Positions 6,800 through 13,422 of a DNA stretch of 14,691 nucleotides are shown piece after piece. Position 1 is the first letter of the stretch. The number at the start of each line of letters is the position of its first letter. Source of the stretch: Alphaproteobacteria bacterium. Its GTDB lineage: Bacteria > Pseudomonadota > Alphaproteobacteria > Micavibrionales > Micavibrionaceae. The stretch is taken from contig DAOWDF010000196.1 in assembly GCA_030639165.1 (NCBI GenBank), positions 1 through 14,691 on the forward strand, in the 5' to 3' direction. The position numbers and the translations under genes are program-made. The notes beneath the pieces are model-generated. The model was not told where the DNA came from and searched no databases. It saw nothing but the letters and a program-made list of their open reading frames with translations.

Positions 6800-6840
6800 C
6801 TCAAAAATACTATAACTTAGTTTATACGGGTGATATACTT

Positions 6841-8076
6841 ATGTCTCAAATCAAAAATTCAAATAAGAAGAAAATTGCCGTATTTTTTGGTGGCAGATCA
6901 CCTGAGCATGATGTCAGTGTTATAACAGGCTTGCAGGTGTTGCAGGCGATAGATCAGGAATTATATGAGGCTTTCCCTGTTTATGTTGCGCCAAATGGTG
7001 CGTGGTATATTGGCGATATTTTGCGTGAGCGTAGTAATTACTTGCTGGATGAGCAGTCTTTGAAAAATGTAACGGAAGTTACATTGGACGTAAAATCTGA
7101 TCGTGGCGGAGTTTTGCTCCCGAAGAAATATTCATTATTCGGTTCAGCCAAGCCAGTGACGTTCGATGTGGCAATACTTGCGTTTCATGGACTTTCAGGG
7201 GAGGATGGCTCTATTCAAGGGTTGTTTGAGCTAGCCAATATCCCATATACTGGCATGCGGGTTAAGGCTTCATCTATATTAATGGATAAGGCTACGACTA
7301 AATATATATTGAGAACACTGGATATTCCTGCTCTGCCTTTTGCGCTTATCAAACGCCCTGATCAAGGCTATTTAATCCCTGAAAGTGAGCTAGAGGCATT
7401 GTTGGCTCCTGTTGGTTTTCCGTGCATCATAAAGCCATCTCACCTCGGTAGTTCAATAGGCGTTGCTAAAGCCAATAACGTAGAAGAAGTAAAAGCCTGT
7501 CTTCCTGCTGTATTTGAATATGATAACAGCGCAATTGCAGAGCCTTTTGTTGAAAATCTGGTTGAGTATAATGTTTCGGTTTCCAAAGCTTTGGGGGGGA
7601 TTAAAACTTCTGCAATAGAGCGACCCAAAGCCGCAGATGAATTGCTGGACTTTAAACAGAAATATATGTCTGGCGGCGATGATAAAGGCGGCAATAAACT
7701 TGGTGGTGCTAAGGATATGTCCCCTGTCAGCGAAGGGATGCTGTCTTTAACTCGTGACATTAACCCTGATATACCTACCAGTATGGAGAGCGATATAAGG
7801 TCGTGGGCAGTGCGCATGTTCGAGGCCATCGATGGGTCGGGCGCGCCGAGAATTGACTTTATTGGCAATTCTAAAACAGGCGAGATATGGATGAATGAAG
7901 TTAACCCATGTCCAGGGTCTTTTGGGTATTTCCTTTGGGAAGCTTCAAAGGAGTATTCAACCCTTTTTACTGATCTTTTAAGCGCATTAATTGAAGAGGC
8001 TATAGCCGAAAATATGGTGCGTTCTTTGCCGTTTGATCCAGTTCCTGCCGACGCTCGTCTGCTTAAGCGTAAATGA
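6841..8076 (+). CDS. ddl: D-alanine--D-alanine ligase-type ATP-grasp enzyme (long, divergent)
   Basis: This enzyme should join two D-alanines with ATP to feed MurF. At 411 residues it is much longer than E. coli DdlB (306). Key residues are present: Glu22 in GGRSPEHDVS, HGLSGEDGSIQG (116-127), KPSHLGSSIGV (198-208), Tyr275 in KQKYMSGG, Arg337 and Asp339 in PRIDF, Glu353 and Asn355 in NEVNPCPGS. In ordinary Ddl the last motif is NEINTLPGMT; here NPCPGSFGYFLWE differs and a long glycine-rich loop (about 277-290) follows the KY motif. So it is a distinct Ddl subgroup whose second substrate could differ. The ATG is preceded by GGGTGA 7 nt upstream. It holds the usual ddl place, 12 bp before ftsQ, but is divergent from the hydrolase. 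The product specificity is inferred. Confidence 0.88.
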   Translation: MSQIKNSNKKKIAVFFGGRSPEHDVSVITGLQVLQAIDQELYEAFPVYVAPNGAWYIGDILRERSNYLLDEQSLKNVTEVTLDVKSDRGGVLLPKKYSLFGSAKPVTFDVAILAFHGLSGEDGSIQGLFELANIPYTGMRVKASSILMDKATTKYILRTLDIPALPFALIKRPDQGYLIPESELEALLAPVGFPCIIKPSHLGSSIGVAKANNVEEVKACLPAVFEYDNSAIAEPFVENLVEYNVSVSKALGGIKTSAIERPKAADELLDFKQKYMSGGDDKGGNKLGGAKDMSPVSEGMLSLTRDINPDIPTSMESDIRSWAVRMFEAIDGSGAPRIDFIGNSKTGEIWMNEVNPCPGSFGYFLWEASKEYSTLFTDLLSALIEEAIAENMVRSLPFDPVPADARLLKRK

Positions 8077-8088
8077 TCGGGGATTATA

Positions 8089-8994
8089 ATGGCTGTTAAA
8101 AAGAAGAGTAAGAAAAGTAGCAGGGCCACTAGCAGGGCTCGTGAGACGCGTAAATCCACTATTAAGAAAAAACGTAAGGTTGGTAGATTTGATCGACTAT
8201 TTATGTGGGGTAAGCGTATTTCACTTATATGCGCTATTATCGCGGTTATATGCTGGGCTGGCGCTTGGTTTTTCTTAAGTGAAGCGGATAGTTATGCCGC
8301 AAATTGGGTAAGGCAAACTACTTTATCTATTACGGCTGATATAGGTTTTCGTGTAGATGATATCATGGTCGAAGGGCGAAAGTATAGCGATGCCGACCTG
8401 TTGTTGGCTATGATCAATATCAAAAAGGGCGATCCTATATTCATATTCAATCCCAATGAAGCAAAGCGACAGATTGAGCGTCTTGGTTGGGTTAAGTCTG
8501 CGCGCGTGGAAAGGCGCTTGCCTAGTACCATTTATATAAGTTTGGAGGAGCGCAGCCCCTTGGTTTTATGGCAACATGAAGGCGGGCTGTCATTAATAGA
8601 CTCTGATGGGGAAGTTTTAGAGCGCGCAAATCTTGATAAGTTTAAAGATTTGCTTATGATACGCGGTAAGGGTGCACCGTCTAAGTCCGAGGATATTACT
8701 ATGATGCTAGAAGGTGAGCCTAGCCTTAGGGATCGTGTTGATCATGCTGATTTAATTGATGCGCGACGCTGGGATTTATATCTTGATGATGGTAAGCGTA
8801 TAAAGTTACCTGAAAAGGATATCGGTTTGGCTTTGCGTAGTATCATGATACGTCAGGAGCAAGAGGACATATTGAATATGGATTTCATAACTGTAATTGA
8901 TGCGAGATATAAGGGGCGTTTAATTGTGAGAACTAAGCTTGGTAAAATGCAAGATTATAAAACAGGTATGGGCGCTGGTGGTAAGAATTTATAG
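8089..8994 (+). CDS. ftsQ: Cell division protein FtsQ
   Basis: FtsQ is a bitopic inner-membrane divisome protein that recruits FtsB and FtsL to the septum. The 301-residue product has a very basic cytoplasmic tail (1-43, full of Lys and Arg), one transmembrane segment at about 44-63, a periplasmic POTRA domain at about 86-155 starting FRVDDIMVEGRKY, and a beta domain beginning ERRLPSTIYISLEERSP (141-157). WQHEGGLSLIDSDG (161-174) is the family's conserved strand and turn. The remainder (about 180-300) is the less conserved FtsQ C-terminal domain. The ATG lies 12 bp after the ddl stop with GGGG just upstream, so it is co-transcribed with ddl and ftsA. Confidence 0.95.
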   Translation: MAVKKKSKKSSRATSRARETRKSTIKKKRKVGRFDRLFMWGKRISLICAIIAVICWAGAWFFLSEADSYAANWVRQTTLSITADIGFRVDDIMVEGRKYSDADLLLAMINIKKGDPIFIFNPNEAKRQIERLGWVKSARVERRLPSTIYISLEERSPLVLWQHEGGLSLIDSDGEVLERANLDKFKDLLMIRGKGAPSKSEDITMMLEGEPSLRDRVDHADLIDARRWDLYLDDGKRIKLPEKDIGLALRSIMIRQEQEDILNMDFITVIDARYKGRLIVRTKLGKMQDYKTGMGAGGKNL

Positions 8995-9009
8995 GGTAGG
9001 GTAGAGTTA

Positions 9010-10284
9010 ATGAGTAATCAAAAAACTGTAAGACCTAAGGGGTCATTATTAGCTGCTCTTGATGTGGGTAGCAGTAAGACCTCATGTTTCATCGGTCAAA
9101 TTATAGATGATAATGGCACATTCGAGATTATAGGGGTTGGTAACCGTCCATCTCAAGGTATGAAGAATGGCAAGGTTGTTGATCTTGATGCCGCCGAATC
9201 GGTTATTCGTCAAACTGTGCATGCTGCCGAAAATATGGCAGCCGAAGTTATGAAGGGTTATCCTCTACGTGAGGTCGTCGTTAATGTGTCGGGCATGAAT
9301 GCGCGCTCATTCGGGCATAGTGTTAAGGCCGATATAGGTGGTCACGAGATTACAGATAACGATGTGCGCCGCGCTCTGGCAAAAGCGCAAGAGCGTGAGT
9401 CTAAGGATAACCTTGAGCTTATTCATACTATACCGACATTTTTTCAAGTGGATGGCCAAGATGGTGTTCGTGATCCTCGCGGTATGTTTGCTGAGAAGAT
9501 GCAGGTTGATATTAATCTTGTGACGGCTGATGCGGTTTCCTTGCGAAATATGTCTAGCTGTGTTGAGCGTAGTCATCTCGAAATATCTTCGCTCTGTGTA
9601 GGCGCTTATGCCTCTGGTTTATCTTCATTGGTAGATGATGAGATAGACCTTGGTTGCACTCTCATTGATATTGGTGGTGGAGTTACATCTTTCTCCGTAT
9701 TTCATAGTGGATTTATGATTTATTGTGATTCTATCCCTTTGGGCGGTAAGAACATTACTAATGATATTGCAAAGGGTTTGACGACTACCGTAGAACATGC
9801 GGAGCGTCTTAAGGTGCTATATGGTAGTGCAATGGCTTCTCAAGGTGATGATGGTGATCTAATAGAAGTGCCACGGCTTGGTGAAGATGAGCGTGGAAAC
9901 CCCAACCATATCCCTCGTTCTTTCCTTGTCGGTATAATTCAGCCGCGTATTGAGGAGATTTTTGAACTTGTGCGCGCAAGGTTATCTGATAGTGGCCTTG
10001 ATAGGGTTGTTGGGCGGCGCGTAGTTCTTGTCGGCGGCGCAAGTCAGCTTGCAGGGATGCGTGATCTTGCTGAGCATGTTCTGGATAAGCAAGTGCGCCT
10101 TGGAAAGCCTCTGCGCTTGACGGGTGTTCCTGATGCGGTAAGTGGCCCTTCGTTTTCTACGGTCGCTGGGCTTCTGACATATGCTGCGGAACATATAGAT
10201 GAAATGCCTGCGGAGATTATCGCGCAAATTAAGCCAGATTCTATTATTGATCGTGCCAAATTATGGCTTCGGGATAATTGGTAG
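9010..10284 (+). CDS. ftsA: Cell division protein FtsA
   Basis: FtsA is the actin-like ATPase that tethers FtsZ to the membrane and links it to later divisome proteins. The 424-residue protein shows the actin-fold motifs: phosphate 1 ALDVGSSKT (16-24), phosphate 2 LIDIGGGVTSF (218-228) and adenosine VLVGGASQLAGM (339-350). The FtsA-specific 1C subdomain lies at about 88-165. The C-terminus, DRAKLWLRDNW (414-424), is the amphipathic helix that binds the membrane. It starts 15 bp after the ftsQ stop, with purine-rich GGGTAGAG upstream. A 143-bp gap separates it from ftsZ. Confidence 0.97.
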   Translation: MSNQKTVRPKGSLLAALDVGSSKTSCFIGQIIDDNGTFEIIGVGNRPSQGMKNGKVVDLDAAESVIRQTVHAAENMAAEVMKGYPLREVVVNVSGMNARSFGHSVKADIGGHEITDNDVRRALAKAQERESKDNLELIHTIPTFFQVDGQDGVRDPRGMFAEKMQVDINLVTADAVSLRNMSSCVERSHLEISSLCVGAYASGLSSLVDDEIDLGCTLIDIGGGVTSFSVFHSGFMIYCDSIPLGGKNITNDIAKGLTTTVEHAERLKVLYGSAMASQGDDGDLIEVPRLGEDERGNPNHIPRSFLVGIIQPRIEEIFELVRARLSDSGLDRVVGRRVVLVGGASQLAGMRDLAEHVLDKQVRLGKPLRLTGVPDAVSGPSFSTVAGLLTYAAEHIDEMPAEIIAQIKPDSIIDRAKLWLRDNW

Positions 10285-10427
10285 GGTTGCTATCATTTTC
10301 ATGAATGTTGATAAAACAATGTGTATCCAGTGGATAACTATGTATTTTACCTTTTCATCCTGCAAGAAATTACCTAGAATTTAATTGTCCTTCCACGAAC
10401 ATCCATTTTCCTAGGGGTTCTTCAAAC
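10285..10427 (+). promoter_or_regulatory. ftsA-ftsZ gap with DnaA-box-like 9-mers
   Basis: This 143-bp gap probably carries ftsZ control signals. Read on the minus strand, TTATCCACT (10329-10337, 8 of 9 to the DnaA box TTATCCACA) is followed directly by GGATACACA (10320-10328, 7 of 9 to TTWTNCACA) in the same orientation. A weak promoter, TTGATA (10308-10313) then GATAAC (10333-10338) after 19 bp, overlaps them. AGGGG (10413-10417) lies 10 nt before the ftsZ ATG and is the likely ribosome site. No hairpin terminator was seen. The regulatory reading is inference. Confidence 0.4.
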
Positions 10428-12269
10428 ATGATAAATATAAAAATGCAGTCAACAGACGACGTTCAAAAACTATCTCCTAAAATTGCAGTTGTAGGCGTCG
10501 GTGGCGCTGGCGGTAATGCCGTAAATAATATGATTGCTTCCAATCTTGATGGTTGTGAGTTCATAACGTGCAATACAGATGCTCAGGCATTATCAAATTC
10601 GCTAGCTGAAGATAAGATACAGTTAGGAGTTAATATAACTGGCGGTCTTGGCGCAGGTTCGAAGCCAGAAGTAGGGCAAGCTGCTGCGGAAGAGAGTATA
10701 GAGGAAGTTTTACGCTTCCTTGATGGCGTTAATATGGTGTTTGTAACTTGCGGTATGGGCGGCGGCACGGGTACTGGGGCTGCTCCAGTTATTGCTAAGG
10801 CATGTCGTCAGCAGGGTATATTAACTGTTGGTGTTGTAACCAAGCCATTCCATTTTGAAGGCTCGCATCGTATGACGCAGGCTGAGAAGGGAATCGAAGA
10901 GCTACAGCAATATGTTGATACATTAATTGTTATCCCTAACCAGAATTTATTCCGCATCGCAAATGAGAAAACTACGTTTGCCGAAGCTTTCAAAATGGCT
11001 GATAGTGTATTGCAATCAGGTGTTCGCGGCGTAACTGACCTTATGGTTCGCCCAGGTCTTGTTAATCTAGACTTTGCCGATATACGCACTGCAATGTTGC
11101 AAATGGGCAAGGCTATGATGGGTACTGGCGAGGCAACTGGTGATAAGCGCGCAGTAGAGGCTGCGGAAGCTGCAATCAATAATCCTCTATTGGATGACGT
11201 ATCCATGAAGGGCGCTAATGGTGTTATTATCAATGTAACCGGTGGATATGATATGACATTATTTGAAGCTGATGAGGCATGTAACCGCATTCGTGATGAG
11301 GTTGATGCTAGCGCTAATATTATATTTGGCGCGACATTCGATGATTCTATGGATGGCTTTATGCGTGTTTCTATAGTTGCTACAGGTATAGACCACAAAG
11401 AAGAGAAATCTTTGCCTGGTGGAACAACTGGAGGCGGGCCAAGTGGCGGTAGTAGAATGTTAGGTTCTGATCGTCCTGCGGCTAATAATACAAATACTCC
11501 AAGACCTATATCTGGAGCGCCAACAGTAGCGCCATCAATCAAGTCGTCTGCCGCAGCATCATTAGTTGGTGACACGAATAGTCAATCACAGCAAAAGCCA
11601 ATTTCTGCGATGTCGGGACGTGAGGTTATGCAAGGTTTAAATGCATCTGCTCCTGCGCCATCTTTAGAAACTACCACTTCTTCGCCAATGCGTGGATTGT
11701 TTAGCAAAAACACATCTGAAGCAGCATCACAATCTCCTGTGCCTAAATCAATTGATATGTTTGAGCAGGGCGAGTTTCTTGAGGTTACTGAAGAAAAAGC
11801 ATTACGTGGTTCAACTTATAATGATGCGTTTATTCCGCCAAAGCCTATGGAGCCTGATATGCTTATACCTGAGGAAGGTATTGGTTCTCATATTTCAAGT
11901 TTCCACGGTGCGCATGTGACTGCAAAGACGGAATCCTCTGCGATGCCTTCAGGGTTGCACTTGAATCCGCCTAAATCTGTAGCTCCAGTATCTGCAGAGA
12001 CAACACCTAATAGGGCGCCTTCTTTATTTGAGCGTATTACAGGGACTGTGCATCATCATATCGAAAATTTACGTGAGAGCGGGGATTCCATTAAGTCTTC
12101 TCCATCTGAAACTTCTTACTCTGCGCCTACAGATGGTGGCTTAAGAGGTGTGGTCGGCGGCGCGCCATCACAAGGAAGTCTGAATATCAGCGTTCCTGCA
12201 GGTAAGCCAGCGGTTCAGCTTGATGATGAGCTTGATATACCAGCGTTCCTTCGCCGCCAAGCTAACTAA
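10428..12269 (+). CDS. ftsZ: Cell division protein FtsZ
   Basis: FtsZ is the tubulin-like GTPase that forms the Z ring. The 613-residue protein starts MINIKMQ, matching the usual alphaproteobacterial N-terminus, so ATG 10428 is preferred over ATG 10443. It has the nucleotide loop VGVGGAGGNAVNNM (22-35), the tubulin signature GGGTGTG (111-117) and the T7 catalytic loop NLDFADIR (213-220). The globular core ends near residue 322. A very long, low-complexity linker rich in Ser, Pro, Thr and Ala follows (about 323-595). The tail DIPAFLRRQAN (603-613) is the conserved peptide that binds FtsA and other partners. Long linkers are normal in this class. A hairpin terminator lies 20 bp downstream. Confidence 0.98.
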   Translation: MINIKMQSTDDVQKLSPKIAVVGVGGAGGNAVNNMIASNLDGCEFITCNTDAQALSNSLAEDKIQLGVNITGGLGAGSKPEVGQAAAEESIEEVLRFLDGVNMVFVTCGMGGGTGTGAAPVIAKACRQQGILTVGVVTKPFHFEGSHRMTQAEKGIEELQQYVDTLIVIPNQNLFRIANEKTTFAEAFKMADSVLQSGVRGVTDLMVRPGLVNLDFADIRTAMLQMGKAMMGTGEATGDKRAVEAAEAAINNPLLDDVSMKGANGVIINVTGGYDMTLFEADEACNRIRDEVDASANIIFGATFDDSMDGFMRVSIVATGIDHKEEKSLPGGTTGGGPSGGSRMLGSDRPAANNTNTPRPISGAPTVAPSIKSSAAASLVGDTNSQSQQKPISAMSGREVMQGLNASAPAPSLETTTSSPMRGLFSKNTSEAASQSPVPKSIDMFEQGEFLEVTEEKALRGSTYNDAFIPPKPMEPDMLIPEEGIGSHISSFHGAHVTAKTESSAMPSGLHLNPPKSVAPVSAETTPNRAPSLFERITGTVHHHIENLRESGDSIKSSPSETSYSAPTDGGLRGVVGGAPSQGSLNISVPAGKPAVQLDDELDIPAFLRRQAN

Positions 12270-12289
12270 TAGTCTATATTTGATTAATT

Positions 12290-12322
12290 CACATCGTTAC
12301 TTTTCGGTATCGGTGTGTTTTT
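12290..12322 (+). terminator. Intrinsic terminator after ftsZ
   Basis: CACATCG (12290-12296) pairs with CGGTGTG (12311-12317), seven pairs including one T-G wobble, with a short inner TAC/GTA pairing. Five Ts follow directly (12318-12322). This is a good rho-independent terminator for the ddl-ftsQ-ftsA-ftsZ transcript and implies that lpxC has its own promoter. Confidence 0.72.
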
Positions 12323-12339
12323 GTAAAATTCAATAATGT

Positions 12340-12358
12340 AACAAAGCGCAACAAAGCG
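12340..12358 (+). repeat. Direct repeat AACAAAGCG x2 upstream of lpxC
   Basis: AACAAAGCG occurs at 12340-12348 and again at 12350-12358, a 10-bp period (one helical turn). It ends 4 bp before the lpxC -35 box. A regulator or alpha-CTD contact site is possible, but a chance tandem repeat cannot be excluded. Confidence 0.4.
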
Positions 12359-12362
12359 TGAT

Positions 12363-12398
12363 TTGAAGTTTTCTCTAGTTTTGTGTATAACTTTATAC
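12363..12398 (+). promoter_or_regulatory. lpxC: lpxC promoter, possibly giving a leaderless mRNA
   Basis: TTGAAG (12363-12368), a 17-bp spacer and TATAAC (12386-12391) form a good promoter. A start site 7-8 nt past the -10 box would fall at 12398-12399, on the lpxC ATG itself. No ribosome site is visible before that ATG. The palindrome GTATAA-CT-TTATAC (12385-12398) covers the -10 box and abuts the ATG. Confidence 0.55.
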
Positions 12399-13328
12399 AT
12401 GATTAAGAATTTCCAACATACCATTCAAAACAAAACAACAATTAGTGATATAGGCCTTCATTCAGGCAAGGTTATCACTATGAACTTGATTCCTGCTGAT
12501 GAAAATCACGGTATTGTTTTTGTTCGCAGCGATTTGACAAATATTGATAATGTTATAGCGGCAAGCTGGGATAACGTAGTAGATACGCAGCTTTGCACAG
12601 TTATTGGCAATAAATTTGGTGCAACAGTTGGAACTGTAGAGCATTTAATGTCTGCCCTTCGTGGCCTTGGCATTGATAATCTTACAATTGAAATTGATGG
12701 TGCGGAAGTTCCTGCAATGGATGGCAGTGCTATGCCATTTATTGAGGCGATAGAGGCCGTTGGCTTAAAAAAACAAAACCTTCCTAAGCGTGCTATTAGA
12801 GTTTTGAAAAAAGTCTCAGTAGAAAATAACGGTACTAAAGTTACCCTTACACCTGATGAGGCATGCGTTTTTGCAGGCGAGATTGAATTTGACCACGCGG
12901 ATATAGGTAAGCAAAGATTCGAAACTCAGCTTGTAAATGGAAATTTTAAACATGATATTGCCAGTGCCCGTACATTTGGATTTTTCCATGAGGCTGAGTG
13001 GCTTCGCTCTCAAGGTCTAGGTCTTGGCGGTTCACTTGATAATGCTATTATTCTTAATGAAGATGTCTTTATGAATGAAAATGGCTTGCGTTTTGGTGAT
13101 GAATTTATTCGCCATAAATTACTTGATGCTATTGGTGATTTATACCTTGCTGGCGGCCACATCTTGGGATTATATGACGGTATTAAGGCTGGTCACGCCA
13201 TTAATAATGCCATTTTGCATGAGCTATTTTCCGCAGAGGAAAATTGGGAATATGTTGATCTCCCTGTTTCTTCAAGCAATATTATTAAGTCTAACAACAT
13301 TCATGCTGCCGAGCTTGTGGACGCTTAA
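12399..13328 (+). CDS. lpxC: UDP-3-O-acyl-N-acetylglucosamine deacetylase LpxC
   Basis: LpxC is the zinc deacetylase that makes the committed step of lipid A synthesis in the cytosol, so this organism is expected to build lipopolysaccharide. I chose the ATG at 12399, giving 309 residues, because the product then begins MIKNFQHTIQNKTTISDIGLH, close to other LpxC starts; an upstream in-frame TTG would add 12 residues and overlap the promoter. Zinc ligands are His82 in EHLMSAL, His239 and Asp243 in RHKLLDAIGD, with catalytic Glu81 and His265 in KAGHAINN. The two-repeat fold is complete. No ribosome site precedes the ATG. In many alphaproteobacteria bamD and recN follow lpxC; here ligA follows after 94 bp. 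Confidence 0.96.
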   Translation: MIKNFQHTIQNKTTISDIGLHSGKVITMNLIPADENHGIVFVRSDLTNIDNVIAASWDNVVDTQLCTVIGNKFGATVGTVEHLMSALRGLGIDNLTIEIDGAEVPAMDGSAMPFIEAIEAVGLKKQNLPKRAIRVLKKVSVENNGTKVTLTPDEACVFAGEIEFDHADIGKQRFETQLVNGNFKHDIASARTFGFFHEAEWLRSQGLGLGGSLDNAIILNEDVFMNENGLRFGDEFIRHKLLDAIGDLYLAGGHILGLYDGIKAGHAINNAILHELFSAEENWEYVDLPVSSSNIIKSNNIHAAELVDA

Positions 13329-13422
13329 CCCTCCTTATATTTTTATACTGGTAACAAGGCATGTAGATGTATAAATCTATATTAAGTCTTAATCCCATAT
13401 AAGAAATTGGAATAGCCATAAA

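Noticed and set aside
7440..8159. 239-codon open frame on the minus strand across ddl and the ftsQ start
   Set aside because: It lies opposite two well-supported genes, has low-complexity Ser/Leu/Ile composition, and has no recognisable motif; it is a shadow of the plus-strand coding.
10808..11575. 255-codon open frame on the minus strand inside ftsZ
   Set aside because: It is the antisense of conserved FtsZ core and linker, with biased composition and no family motif.
10750..12269. Long FtsZ linker as a novel feature
   Set aside because: Extended disordered linkers are usual in alphaproteobacterial FtsZ.
12363..12398. TTG start giving a 12-residue longer LpxC
   Set aside because: The extension is hydrophobic, not typical of LpxC, and coincides with the promoter.
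13075..13374. 99-codon plus-strand frame overlapping the lpxC end
   Set aside because: It overlaps conserved LpxC zinc-site coding in another frame, has no ribosome site and no recognisable motif.
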